DNA of 64,000 nt from Anticarsia gemmatalis (Eukaryota > Arthropoda > Insecta > Lepidoptera > Erebidae): NCBI RefSeq assembly GCF_050436995.1, contig NC_134763.1, forward strand, positions 8,427,001-8,491,000. Direction: 5' to 3'. Position numbers and translations under genes: made by a program. Positions 11,729 to 25,349 of the stretch are shown here, piece by piece (positions within the stretch are counted from its first letter, which is position 1; each line of letters opens with the position of its first letter). The notes beneath the pieces were generated by a model. That model did not search any database, was not told where the DNA came from, and saw nothing but the letters and a program-made list of their open reading frames with translations.

Positions 11729-13020
11729 TGCTCCAAAAAGGCAAGCGCTATTTTGATTTATAGTAGACATTTGAGCCAAAACTTACACTCCCCATATGAC
11801 TTTAAAATGTAAGTCGTAAAGTTTCATAAAATTCTGCAAGCCGTATCAACATTGTCTTGAAAAATTCTCGCCGGCTTTGAGCTTACAAGTGCACTCTGAA
11901 GCCTGACTACAGATATGTAGATGTTAAGAGCGAGCTGTAAAAGCCCTGACTATGAATATTCAGTGGACTCGAGCCGATATGTGAAGTGTTATACCAAACA
12001 CCTGTACTCGTTTATTTTGTATGTTATAGTTTACTCCCGAGATGTATGCACAAATATTACTTTATTTTTAGTGCAATATGTCCTCTTTTGAAGCCGCGTT
12101 TTGCTATTTAAAGTAGTCTTTAAGTTATAAAACTTTATCTTCTAATTCTTAGGTACAAGGGGTCTCGTTATGATAAAATAATAGGGAGATAAAATAATAC
12201 TAAGTTACTTTTTGAGCTATTTCATTTGGTTTAGATCATTTTATAATTAAACTACTATTTTACTATTGATAAAACATACTGTTTTCGAGGGAAGGAATGT
12301 ATAGAACTTAGTAATGCCAAAACTACTGAACGGGTTTCGATAATAATTAATGAACAGTTTACCTGTGGACATCGCAACAGAAAGAAATAAAAATAAGTTT
12401 TCTAAAAAATTAAAAAAGTATCTACTTAGTAGTTTATAAATATCTATAAACATACATACAAATATACATGTATAAAACACAAGCTACTGAACCATATAAT
12501 ATTACTCTTATACATACAATATAAATACATTATAATACATAAACTTATAATATATAATCAAAGCTCTTATACAATATATACATATATGTACATCTTAAGT
12601 ACTGCTATAATTAAATGAGACTCGACCATGTCCACAGACAAACTGTTCAAACAGTTTTGTGGACCATAAGTATAAGTTTCATGTAAGAAACACTGTTTTA
12701 ATAATAATAAATAAATAATAAATAATAATAAAACATGGAAATAAGAAAAAATATATAATATAGATTAAAACATAGTAGATCTTATACCAGGTAATTTTTT
12801 CACACAGGCGAAACAGCGAACCGAAGCTAGTAAACAGATATAGATACGTTACTTTACATAACAATGAAGCTCTAGTTTGTGCCCAGTTTAATCCATTGTC
12901 TCTCAACCGATAGATTAACAATTAGCCCGTCATTAGCTGACGTCAATTGGAATCCGTAATAGGCTTTTAGCATGTCTAATTTAGTACATTAACCCCCACA
13001 TTTAGTAAGGACAAAACCCC
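11729..13020. other. Gene-free, strongly AT-rich stretch
   Basis: It contains TA-rich low-complexity DNA at about 12,490-12,600. An imperfect hairpin lies near 12,629-12,666 (GTCCACAG... / ...TTTTGTGGAC). No gene was seen. Confidence 0.5.
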
Positions 13021-13174
13021 TACAACACAACTACTTACCCCCAGTTTCTGGGGTACATTTAACGGTAGTTTTTTTATTAAATAGCTTCAAAACTCATACA
13101 AAAACAAACGTTATTGAATAGATAAACCACCGCTAAGTGTACCCCAGAAACTGGGGGTAAGTAGTTGTGTTGTA
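13021..13174. mobile_element. MITE family, copy 1 (perfect 37-bp terminal repeats)
   Basis: Positions 13021-13057 and 13138-13174 are exact reverse complements (core CCCCCAGTTTCTGGGGTACA). The complementarity continues inward with mismatches through ACGGTAG / CCGCTAAG. The same core (GGTTTCTGAGGTACATTTA, GCGGTAA) forms the arms at 29.2 and 51.3 kb. Its small size, lack of coding capacity and long inverted ends fit a non-autonomous DNA transposon. The perfect arms suggest that this copy is young. Confidence 0.8.
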
Positions 13175-16041
13175 AATGTCAATACATAAACTTCTACAAG
13201 AAAATCTCTATACAAATTTTACTGAAGTTTTCACAAGAGAAAATATGCTTTTAGTCTAAAGAGCCATAATATTTATGCAATGAGACGATGCAACATGCGT
13301 CCTACATGGATACGACACTAAAAACTTTAAAATATTCAGACCATACGAAGTGCGGAGATAAAAGACAGCGATGGACCACTTTGACAATCGGGTCGACGTA
13401 TAAATTTTTACTACATCGTCTCTCCCTCGGCGCGAAAGCTGCATTTTTAAAGGACGGACAAAAAGTGATACGGTTTGAAACTTAAATTTACCAATTTTAT
13501 GGATTTCGTAATGTGTGCTCGGATTTTTATTGGGAAATGCGGGATTACGGCTACTGAATCTGTTGTTAAAATGGGTTAGATTAATGACTGGGGCTAAGTG
13601 TATCGGCTATCCATTTTTAGTCTTCGAATATTCAAATCCGTAGCTACCATTTCTGCTAGTTTGCACCTTTGTACGTACTCTCAAACAATTATTTTGCTTC
13701 AAAAAGAACATTAATAAACATTATCTTTTATCCCATTTGTCCAGCCGGTTGTAAAGCTCGATGGCAGTCCATAAAACCATTTTGTAATTTTAATACCAGT
13801 GTTGTCCGTTAACAAAATTGTTTAAGTAGATAAAAACATTTTTCGTGTTGGCATCCTTGGGATAAGGGATGCCCCTAATATTTCATTGTTTGTTGCGAGT
13901 GCTGTTGTACGTTTTATTCTTGTTTATTTTGCACAATTTACTTGTAAATACTCCAAGGCTGTCTGTTTCGCGTGATGTACTTTTGTTGCCTTAATTAGGT
14001 GTTAGGGTTGGCGAGTGTTGCCACTTAAAATTACCATTTTTGTTTATAATTTACTATAATAACTAGGACATATAACTAAATAGCGTAGCTGTCGCCATAA
14101 TATTATTTTTGTAACAAAAATATTTTCTGTACGTACCATTTTTCTGTATCTTTTCTGAACACCTGCTAAATCCTGTTTAATATTAAAACCATAACGTTTG
14201 TCGAACAAAGTTGTGGAGTATTTGTATTCTGCGTGGGAGCGGTAGGCAGTAACCCTGCTATAACCGCATACATATGTACATAGGTCTGGGGTGGACATAG
14301 CTAGAGAAAGCCTTGGATGACCGCCAGTGAATACATTATCGATATAAAACCTAACTTTCCATTGAAATATTCACGTTACAACGATATCTTTTTTCTTTTA
14401 TAAGGAAAAGGAAAATGCTTTGGGGAAATCTTTGTACAAATTGTGAATAATACGATACGTATCGTGTTGTTGTTTTTTGTCAATTAGCATAATATGTGAG
14501 TTGTTCTGGTTAGTATTTTATCTGCGGCTTCGTACGTGAACACATTTTGGTTTCGACAGCCGAAATACGATAATTAAATAAGAAACAAATGTTCTTATTG
14601 AATGACTACTGGGTGAATGACCGATATAAGTTTATAATCAATAGTCTAATTTCCCAAACTAACAAACATTTTGAAAACATTTGCTACTATTTACTGTTTA
14701 TTAAATTTAACATATTAATCTGAGTAAACCTATATTAGAAGACCGTTCAGAAACTACTGTAAGTTCTAAAAAAATGGCATAGAAGCTTTCGCAAATAAAA
14801 AAAGTCGTCAAGTAAAATTAAATTTAATATGTTTTAGCAGACAAACAGACATGTCTTCTGACACTTTTCTATAGTTACTTTACTTGTATTGTTTACAATT
14901 ACCATATTATTACGAGTGGTGTGTGGGTGTTCAATGTTCTTATTTACACAATTCATTTAAATACTCTTTGTCCATTATGTCTCTGTAATGTGTATAATAT
15001 TATTCTAGTTTGTCTCTTCACGTAGAATGCCTTTCAGACATTTTTTACCCAAGACAAGTCTATTCGCATTCTAATATAAACATATACTTATTCTAATTTT
15101 CAACGAAGTAATTTGTTTTTGTCTTGAAGAGATGCAATGTTCCCAATCCGTATTAGGCCAGCGTGAGGAGACCCTTGCCCAGACCATTACACATATGTAC
15201 ATATTTTCTGCTAGTTCATTAGTTTCTTGACCTCTTGGTTGAGTGATTTTTTAAGTGACTGCATCGACTACAACATTTAATATTTTATGTTAGTAATATA
15301 ATATGTTAGTAAGATCTATATGATTTCGCTAAATTTCTTATAATAATAGTTTCAGTTAAAAGCCTTCTATTAGTTTGACTGTCTCTCCAAAAGAAAGGAA
15401 TTATATATTGTTACTTAAAACACTGTTTTGAAGTATTTTATTTCTTTTTTTCGTAAACAGTCCCGAGTTTCGCCACTTAACGAGATTTTGATGGACACTC
15501 GTAACAGTTACAACTTTCACTCGTTCAAGTTAAATGTAGCTAAATTAATTGAATAGAATTAAAATATACACAACTCACGTAATATTTAAAAATATAGACT
15601 TATGTAATAGAAGCTATTCTTACCAAACTCTACCTAATGGCCGTTTTATAAAAGTATTATAGTCTTATTAAATTTTTATGTGATTTGAAATAGGTGTACT
15701 TTAAGAAAAATAGGCTGGAAAATATTTCTAGACATCTTTGCGGCTCTAATCCACCCGTATTTTATTGTTGTGATAAATCAAATTTTGTTTTTTACGACCC
15801 TAAGTAAACCTAATCTACGAAATTACGTAAATATGAGGATGACTACATATTTTCTTGACTAGCAACTATAACGCATTATTACAGTTCTTGTTTATTTTTT
15901 AAAAAACATGTTTACATATATTTTTTCGCGAGTTTATAATACAACGACAACAATTCAACGTATCCAAAAGCAAGACAAAACGCACTCTCTTTTAGTCTTA
16001 GTAAAAAAAAGTATTCAAAAAGTCTGGCTCTTGGCCAATAT
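13175..16041. other. Gene-free stretch with a small LINE-tail fragment
   Basis: No gene was seen. At 15,148-15,190 a minus-strand fragment (reverse complement reads GGTCTGGGCAAGGGTCTCC) matches the module at 31.7 and 60.8 kb. A 14-bp perfect palindrome ACGATACGTATCGT lies at 14,452-14,465. Overlapping short frames on both strands at 13,256-13,485 lack similarity. Confidence 0.5.
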
Positions 16042-16310
16042 TTGTTGTTTGTCGTATGGTTAGTGGTCAACCTAGTGTCAAAGTTGTTCAAGCCGCCCGA
16101 GAGGCCTTTGACGTGGCTTAACGACTGTTATCTTAGTAGACAACAACCGGGACCGACTTTTAACGTGCCCTCTGAAGCACGAAGACGCCCAGTTCAAATA
16201 CCACTATGCGGTCACCCATCTACGGAATGACCGCGCCAATGGTTGCTTAACCCACAAATCATTTACCGACCGGTGAGCGCAACTGGCTATGGACGCCTCC
16301 AATATTGATA
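16042..16310 (-). mobile_element. Lepidopteran interspersed repeat (SINE/LINE-derived)
   Basis: Read on the minus strand it contains GGCGTCCATAGCCAGTTGCG, then CACCGGTCGGTAAATGATTT, TGGCGCGGTCATTCCGTAGA and GGGCACGTTAAAAGTCGGTC. I recall this as a high-copy moth repeat. The CGTGCTTC...GGCACGTTAA block is shared with the repeat at 1711-1967, so the two families share a module. A 62-codon plus-strand frame across it is a by-product. Confidence 0.65.
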
Positions 16311-19300
16311 TACATATATGTATGTAAAGGCATTGACAATGGAATCCAGTCTATCACAATCAATCCAAATAATTAAATCAATCGAACACACGTAACAGTC
16401 GATACATAATACATAGCACTACATTGTACATGCAATACACATGCTTCTCCTAGATTAACGTATATGTACGGCTGATACAGATTTATCCCAAGCCGAACGA
16501 ACATGAAGGAATTTAATCACACGGCTGCTATTTTAACTGAAATTCTCAACATTATAGCGAATATTCTGAACAGAGTCATCTTAATCGTGTCTACAATGTT
16601 TTAAGGTTTATGTTTTTATTATAATTCGACTACTAGCTGGTTACCTACCAGTTAAATGGTTTTTGTGTAAAAAGAAAATAGTTAAACTCAAAAGATTTAA
16701 TTGAAAATACTACTTAATATTTTTTTTATAACTCTTTCAGCCTAAATTGTCGAGAATTTAAATGAATCTACAGAAAATTTTAACACAAACTTTAGCCAGT
16801 TTTAGGACATAACATAGACAGGGGGACATACTTAGTTTCAAATACATAGAAAAAATGCGTTCACAAACTTACAAACATAATAAAATCAAGGCAAATGGCT
16901 TATTATCAAAGATAGTTTGACGCAACTTATTTCTAGTAATCTGAGTGAAGCATTTCTATTGAAATAAATAGGTAGTTGAAGCAAAAAAGTGTGAGAAACT
17001 AAATAACATAAGATGCCGTAAGTTTGTGCTACTTTGCATTAATTATACATACGATTACGTCTTTAAAGCAAACACTTTTACTTTTATGATTCTCTTATTA
17101 AGTTTAATATTTAAGCACCGTTACAAAAACCACTACAATTGCATCTTATAAAACGGTTATTTCATAAAACAGTTGCCCTTATTACGATTGCGATCACGCG
17201 CAGATGATTTGGATCGTTGCAATTGCAATAAACGACGCGATGGAATAGACCGAACCGATACACCAATGTTTTCTAAACAACTATACAATATTTATATTAG
17301 ATACTAGACTAAATAGGTGTGTAGGTAAAATTGTTGTAGTTATTTACTTTCAAAACTTGCTTTCGATAGAGCAATCTGGAAAAAAGAGGAAATGCCTTAG
17401 CCCTACAATATAAAATGAGCTTAAGAAAAAAATCGTAAGCATCAAGACTCAATTTTACACAAAATTATCGTTAATACGTTTCGCGTATTCGCTACAAATT
17501 TTAACTGTAATGGTTGCTTAGTTGTCTACTTATATATGTGACACTGAAACTGTCTCCTAAGTCATATCATATACCTTTACCAGTCACTAAGTCTTAGGAG
17601 GAGGTATATGATATAACTATTGTAAAGGTAAACTCAACCGTTGATGAAATCGAGCAATAAACTAGCGGCAAGCGTTAACGGGATGTCTGCAAACCACAGT
17701 AATTCGTGCCAACTTTCCGGACGATTCGCGATGCAAACACTAAGCAATTGCATTTACCTAACTGCCGTTATTTGTCCATGCTATGCAGGCAGCTTAATAA
17801 ACTAACTAGCTCCTGACTTCACTCAATATAATCCATACTAATATTATAAAAATGACAGTTTGTCTATCAGTTTATAGTTCGCTAAACCAATGTTGTAGAT
17901 CAAATATGACCTATATACAAAAGTCACTCATCGAGAGACTAAAAACGGGATGAAAGTTTGTATACGTGAATCAACTTGTTTTGAGTGTAATAATGCTTTT
18001 ATTCTTGCTCAAATATAACTATATCTTACTGAATAAAAATCCAAAACGGACTAATAGTTTCCGAGATTAGCGCATCTAAATCTAACAGGAATTTCTTCAA
18101 CACATAATTTCTTCTGTTTTTTGACCATCGTACGTCGGTTTTACTCGCGATTGGATTGACTCAAATGTATCTTAATTATTATGTAGTTTAACCACATTAA
18201 TACTAGTGCTATATAAAATATTTATCTAACAGTAAAGCCCGTTAGTTGTGAACGTATTGGAGGCATACAAAACACCAGCTCCCAGGCCACCGATTGTGTC
18301 AATTGTTGACTGTCTACTTCGTTTACGATGCACTAAGGAGAATTGTTTGCCGTTAATTCCTACGAGAAAACATTCTCACATAGAAATAGGAAATACAGTT
18401 GAACAGTAATATGAGATATTTTGCGCCTTGACGTTACCTTATAAGGTAAAGAAGTGGTAAGAATTGTTGTAAGTATCTGAACTAGTTTAGCCTTCTTTTT
18501 TACCATAATACCTAACTTAGACAGAGCAATTATAAAGCAGATTCATAAAAAGTCGATAAAATACTGTCCCACGATTGATGATTATTGACTGTTTGAAGAA
18601 ATACCTACTCTTTATTCCTAGAGGCCCATTCTTTTCTCCTCATTTAACTACATACATACTGCAGACATAATATCGTATTTTTTTATCAAAGGCTCTGTAC
18701 ATCATATCGGTCTAGAAGTTTAATGTTATAAAAATAATAATAAAAGCGAAAACACAAACTATTTTAAAACAAAGGTTATCATAGTATAATCGCGACAAAA
18801 CATTAATTCAATCAGCTATTTTCATCAGAACCACCGCAATATCCCGTGAACGATTCATTTAGAACAATACAGTGTCATACAACACTCTCACAGCGAGATA
18901 AGCCGGCACAAACCGGCAGTTACCAAACAAAAACGGAAAGAACATTCTAGAACAATGTACTATTACAATAGAACTATTAAAAATGTGATTAGTGACAGGC
19001 GTTACCTGTAATCATTCACAATGCCGTGCAACATTGAAACTAGGCTGCGGAATCCGCTATGTATTCTAGCCAATGCACTAAAACTGTTTACTACCAACTA
19101 TTCGCGCAACTTTACCTGCGTAAAAAGATTTCATGTGGTGTTATGAGATGAAACCTTGCATGCTTCCGAGTTTAACAGCTCTTGACGGTGTAACCAGCTC
19201 TTTCCAAGTATGCTGGACTAAAGGATTGTCTACTCCTTCTGTTTGTCTATTTCCTTCTCCTAGCAGGAAAAGACCCTTGACCACCAAAAGGACACCAATG

Positions 19301-20362
19301 GGTTAAATTTATTATGTTTTAAATCAGGTTATAAACTATACTATATTTCTTTCGTTGATTACTAGTCAATAGTTTTCTTTACTTATTGTTTTTGCGCCAA
19401 AAAGTAATAAAATCCATACAAACAAACTTTCCCATTTTAATATAACTAGCTTCGAACAACACAACGCGGTTTTCATTACATATCTCTAAAATATACCGGT
19501 TTAATGATATCATCAAGTCGTACATTTTATAGGCTAGCGTTTCGTTGTCCTTTTGTTTTCGTATAGCCTTTTTAGTAAAGTTCTCCTTTCTGAGAAATCA
19601 AGTAGGATCTTAGAAACGCGCCGAATGCCTCAAACGTAGAAAGTTAATTTGTGAGATTTAAATGTCTATTATTTTTAGTCTATTTATTTATGACTTTGGT
19701 TATATTTTAGTTTTACAGTACAATGAAATATCTCTTTACATCGTTAACTACATAAAGTACCTATATCGTAGACATATACATAATACGACACGAAACTTCC
19801 CAAATATCATTCCTAAATCATTCTTGCACATTCCACATCGACGACATTCAAGTATCTATTTTCTAACTGGCAACAAAATTCACCATCACGTCGTTCAAAG
19901 AAAAGCCGTGGTGAAATCAGTTTTTGCTAGCGATTAACTAGCGAATTTCCCATCAAACAGATCCGTGTGTAGGTCAGTGAACGCATCTATGCGGTTCCGC
20001 GTAACGGATCCACGGGACCGCAACTTGCAATCGTGCAAGCCGTCTAAGGGCAAATGGTGAACAAACTTGCTCAATAAAACTTAATCTATATTATTGGTCT
20101 CGTTTTCAAGTACAGCTACACCGTTGTTCAGGAATTACTGAATACATTTTGCACTCGGATACCAAAGTAATAAAAGCATTTGCCCCTATTTGCTTAATTA
20201 AAAGTTGTTGGTTCGCTACTGAATACAGGAATTATGTTTGTGTTGAATTCAAGTTTTTATTCTGATGTTTTATAAAGAGAAGAGTTTTTTATATAAAAAT
20301 TACTGGACTTAAACGACTTGAGATCCTTTTGAAGGGAAAGATTAATTATTATTATTTCATTT
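16311..20362. other. Gene-free AT-rich stretch
   Basis: It contains a Helitron-like fragment starting near 17,838 (CTAATATTATAAAAATGACA, then GTTTGTCTATC). Rearranged inverted segments lie at 17,554-17,616. Short inverted segments around 20,024-20,039 (CTTGCA/TGCAAG) were also noticed. No coding exon was recognised. Confidence 0.5.
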
Positions 20363-20620
20363 TAAAACTAGCTTTTGCCCGTGACTTCGTCCGCGTGTTT
20401 TGTGACTTAGGACCGAATTTTCATACAAACTTTCATTCCTTATTTTATCTCCTTAAATTTATCAATTTTTTTTCTAAGCGGATGCCTACATCATAACATC
20501 TACTTGCATGCCTAAATATATAGATTTCAGCCCGATCCCTCCAGTGGTTTGGACTGTGCGTTGATAGATCACTATGTCCGTCAGTCAGGCACCTTTTAGT
20601 TATATATATTTAGATGAGTA
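20363..20620 (-). mobile_element. Helitron-related (Lep1-like) fragment
   Basis: It starts with AACTAGCTTTTGCCCGTGAC, then TTCGTCCGCGTG. This is the reverse complement of the CACGCGGACGAAG...GGGCAAAAGCTAGT 3' end that I recall for Lep1 non-autonomous Helitrons. It continues with ATTTCAGCCCGATCCCTCCA and GCTGTGCGTTGATAGATCA-like blocks. Assignment is by memory of the family ends. Confidence 0.6.
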
Positions 20621-20884
20621 TGTTTTAAAGATTGTGAAATTTACACGTGTATTTCATCAATCTCTTGCTATAACTTTACGCCTACGTCAAAACATAACCC
20701 ACAGCGTAATACTTCAAGCAAACTCATTTCGCCACCCAATTGATGCGCACTAAAACCTTTCATTACGAATTTTATAGCAACTCTAAACTTGAACATCAGC
20801 CACCATTAATATTAAAACACGCATTAACTGTTGAACTTAAATCCGTAATCCTCAGATCCCTGATCGGGGATCGTTTAATATTCT

Positions 20885-21170
20885 TTATCGTAGCAATATT
20901 ATAAATGCGAAAGTTTGTAAGTATAGATAGATGGATGTATGTTTGTTTCTCTTTCAAGAAAAATAACTGGACGGATTTGAATAAAATTTGGTACAATCGA
21001 CCGCTTCTAACCTAGATTTTGTAGGATACTTTTTACCGCAGAAAAACGCGGGCAGATTCTAGTATTATAAATACGAAATTTTGTGAGAGTTAATGTATGT
21101 GTGTTTGTTACTCTTTCACGCCAAAAGTGCAGAATGAATTCATATGAATTTAAGACCAGACAAAGCACAT
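20885..21170 (+). mobile_element. Two tandem Lep1-like Helitron heads
   Basis: TATTATAAATGCGAAAGTTT at about 20,897, followed by GTATGTTTGTTTCTCTTTCA and CTGGACGGATTTGAATAAAA, is the Lep1 5' pattern. It ends near AAAACGCGGGCAGATTCTAG. A second head, TATTATAAATACGAAATTTT, then GTTTGTTACTCTTTCACGCC, begins immediately after at about 21,063 and is shorter. Both read on the plus strand, opposite to the fragment just upstream. Confidence 0.6.
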
Positions 21171-21767
21171 AGGATAGTTAGTTCGCGGGAACGTCAACTA
21201 TATGGGTAAATATATACATAACTATACCATGCGGACATAGACGCGGGAAATAGCTAGCTACAGTATATAACAATATATATAGCACGCAATTTGCAAACTT
21301 CTAACTATATAAACTGTGGGGGAAGTTATGCGTTCATAAAATCCCCTGGGCTGTGTCTCGTCATGAATACAGGCACGTTCTCGATGGGATCCAAGTCACG
21401 TCGCGCGCTTCAAGATCTAACAGATATTATGTTTGTATAAACTGGACATGCTGACTGTAAACAAGCGGATGATTCAATAAAGCTGTTTTCAATGAATGGA
21501 ATTCGGTTGCTAGACGGCGCATTGAATAAAGTTAGACTAAATTGTTCAAATACTCCGTTGTTGCCAACGACTCTATGTATAAACTAGATGACCCGCGTAG
21601 ACTCACGTATTTTCATTGCATTTACTACTTAATTTTACAAAAACATTAAGGTACATTGCTAGAGCTGCCATTGAGATTTGCGCTTAGCAGCACATAGCAA
21701 CTCATTTGGCAATTCTTTTTTATTTAAAATGAAGATCTTAGTGCCTATAAAGGACAATGGGTAATGG

Positions 21768-22487
21768 TGGGCCCACCTCTCAATAGAAGTGAGATACATA
21801 TGAATGAATAGGTATTTTCATGCAGAATAAAACTTAGTATTACGACTAACGTTAAAAGTCAGTACTTTCGGAGTTATACTACCTATTATACTGCCATAAA
21901 AATGATCCCAATCTAAGCAATTATTTATCGTAGTTTACTTCATTAAAATATTAACACTACCGAGGCTCAAACTGTATTGTGTATAATCATCGCTTATCTC
22001 TCTAGCAGCTCCCCTCTCTAGCACCCCACCCCTCCAAAGGATACAATCACGCCACGTAAGAGCAAGAACATATTATTGCTATATATTAATTGATCGAAAC
22101 CAAGTTGGAAGAAACGCGATAACACAATATTATTGCACTTGCTTGACCGGACGGCGAACTGTGGGATCGTGCGCTCACATCATATCTTTGATTTGGTACC
22201 TAGGAGTTGGAAGATATCAACCATTCGTGGCCCCCGCGTTTTTCTTAAATGATGTCATTCTTATTGATGAAGAAGACGAATAATAAATCTTGTTTTAAAG
22301 TAAAATACATGTATTATTAGTATCATTACTATTTTACCTTATAAATAATATGATAATCTGAGACGACTTTAAGACATCGTAGCTCCGAAAGTACTAACAT
22401 TTGACCATAGTTTAGTTAGTAAATAATGTTCCGCTAAAAAGGCCTATCCAACGGTATATCATATGTTACTATTGAGGGGTGGGCCCA
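21768..22487. mobile_element. 720-bp element with long inverted ends
   Basis: The left end TGGGCCCACC then CTCAATAG (21,768) and the right end CTATTGAGGGGTGGGCCCA (to 22,487) are inverted copies. The complementarity extends roughly 140 bp inward to AGTACTTTCGGAG (left, about 21,862) / CTCCGAAAGTACT (right, about 22,383). There is no transposase frame inside. It is best read as a non-autonomous DNA transposon. No clear target-site duplication was seen. Confidence 0.65.
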
Positions 22488-25316
22488 GATTCCATACATT
22501 TGTTTCCCATCCTCCTTTACCTCTTTTAGTAGAAGTTACGTAGTAGGTAACCAAGGTAACAAGATCAGTGTGTGTGATCAGTCACTTCCCGCGTCTGACT
22601 CTATGTCTGTATGCTTAGATCTTAAGACTGAGATTTTCATCCAATTTTTTAAAGATAGAGTGATTCAAGAAAAAAGCTTATATTTGAAAATTATAAAGGT
22701 TTTTTTATAATACAACTTTTAGAACCGGGTGAAACCGGGCGGGCCCCTAGTAGAAAATAAGACGAAGAATTTTTATTCCTAATGTAATTTCATTGTCATA
22801 AAGTAAGTACTCCTGTTCCTTCCAATAGTTTTTCCGCGTGTAAAGCATTTGAAAGAGCCTTCCTGAATCGTTAACTGTAACGGTTTATGAGGGCGGCACA
22901 TGTGTAGGCTCTAAATAATGATAACGACCATGCCACTAGCCACTACAAAGTAATGAAAAAAGCGCTAAAAGTGATATTACAGGAGTATATAAAACTGAAA
23001 TTAAGGTGAAGTACTGTATAAACAAAATTACCCTGTTTGAAACATACGAGTGTCATTTTAATGTGGCTCTGGAAACTACTGCGAACACCAAAGCTCATTA
23101 TAATAACTTTTTATTTTCTACTACTTTTAGATTATACGCGACTATTTGTTGGTTGTAGGAATATTTGCTACTCGTTAAGACTTAACAAAAGAATTCTGTG
23201 AGAATTTAATATGGAAGTGTGTTCCTCGTTAAAACGCATCTGACCAAAAGAATTCTGTAAAAATTTAACATACAGTTTAAAACCCAGAAACAACCTACGA
23301 TTCGATTGGAATTTACATGAGATTAAGCTATGCTCATCCGATATACATACAATCCGATATCATGCCCCGTGTGGCACAAGAATGAAGTTAAACAATCATG
23401 TTTTTAAAGAAACAGGCTAGATGTGGTAAAAATATAAATTATAACATATTCTTTACGTCTAAAATCTTTTTACGTCGAACAAAATGACAGGCACAAACTA
23501 GCACTTTCCATAAAGTGACTATATGTTTCATAATACAGTAACTGTATTATAAGCCGGCTTTATTTATTCCCTGTGGGCGTTACAGAATATTTTGTAAATT
23601 AATATCCGCCATGTGTTGGTTATATTGTTATTAATTAGTCACAAGTTTAAGGGCGCGGTGGTTTAGTTTCATAATGACTTGGCAACTAATTTCACGTTTT
23701 TTGTTACAGGTAATAACTTCTTGATGACACAACTTTGAATAATGGTCGCTTTCTCGGTATGAATTTTAAAATGACGCAGTTGGTTTGTATTTTGGGCATA
23801 ATTTTATTAATCATGTTATTTTAAAAGAGTATCTACTACATACATGATACCTTATTAGAAAACTTTACACATATTATGAGTGATTTTTATTTACTACTTA
23901 AAAGAATAAAACTCTTGTATCCTGGTCGCTCCGGCCCATTCTTGCTGGCGATGGCGTGTTGAATTCAAGTCCTTATTCCTCTTAAAACATTTATCAGGAG
24001 CGTCATTATCATTAATTAGACACCCATGCTTAAACATAGATGTCAAAAATTCGAGTGAACATACTCTATAAAAGCTATTTTCCTGTTTTTCAATTGTCTG
24101 ATTATCTACTTCTGTTTATACCATGTCTTCAAGTCTTCAGTTTGAAATATACCTAGATCCGTTATTTCGCAAATTACTAAAAACAATAATCTCATATTTA
24201 ATTACACTCATAAATAAGATAAAAAAGCGATAATGTTCATTATACTTGCAAAATAGAAATCCCAGTGTGTTGTGCCACTTTTCATTGATGAGCTCAGACG
24301 GAAAACGGATATCCTAACAGTTCGACGCTTACTTGATTCTTGCACAATACTGTACTGAGTTACTGACAGAATTACCTCATGTTCTCTGTATATGGCTATG
24401 TTCTTGGTAAATGGATGCTACTGTAATCCAATACCTAAATTTCACTGAATAAAGTCCGGTGAATTTACGGACTTATTTTTATGAAATCTATGTTATAGAA
24501 AGGTTGATGTAGTTTTCCTCTGTCCTTTTACGTGTACTTTATGTATGTAGTCGGTACCTAAGTAGATGCATAATTTAAGGTTCTATAAATATTAAAACCT
24601 TAATAAAATCGTAAGAATCAATCATCTGTGTTTATAAATGTACTTTCCTCTTAGTTGTATTATACATATTGTCTATTGCAAGCATTAGCTACACTTAACC
24701 GAAACAAAACGCTCTATAATAAAGTTTAAATTCCCGCAAATAATTCTTACGAGTTTTCTTATAATTTGCAACTTCTAATTATAAAAACCACCCACAAACA
24801 TTTAGTTTTCCGCTGTAATCTCAAGTTGGGAAACTATTAATTATTTAAAAAGTTCTCAAATTAATTTTCTTGGGTTTTCTCAACAAGAAAGTGTTGCCAA
24901 CTTTCCGAAACTGTATTTATAACTAACTGTCAGTGGCTTGTTGCCCGCAACTTGGACGGCGACGAAATTAGCGCCCGTCCAGTTAATGAGACCTTTACTT
25001 TAATGGTTTTTCTTAGCTAAGGGAGGTCTACTTTTAATGGAAACTACTAATTTTAAATTCATAATAATATTGCAATATTCATAACGTGGATAGATTCTGC
25101 GAAGTTGTATCTTCATGATAAAATGAAGCGAAATATATGGTTAACAAATAAAGATGCTAAGACGGATAAATTTTAATTACCATTACTGTAATCCATTTTT
25201 AAAAATAGATCCTACCCATTAGGATGGTATAAACAATAACATAAGTTAATTACAAATGCAGTAGCCACGATATTGTCGCAGTTTCAAGGATTATTCGTAT
25301 TTTTCGTACATCTACC
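22488..25316. other. Gene-free AT-rich stretch
   Basis: No open frame of note, repeat or RNA gene was recognised. Confidence 0.55.
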
Positions 25317-25349
25317 CTACATTGAGTGACAGTCTGTCACTCAATGTAG
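25317..25349. repeat. Perfect 16-bp palindrome, 1-nt centre
   Basis: CTACATTGAGTGACAG (25,317-25,332) and CTGTCACTCAATGTAG (25,334-25,349) are exact reverse complements around a single T. A cruciform or hairpin is possible; its function is unknown. Confidence 0.9.
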
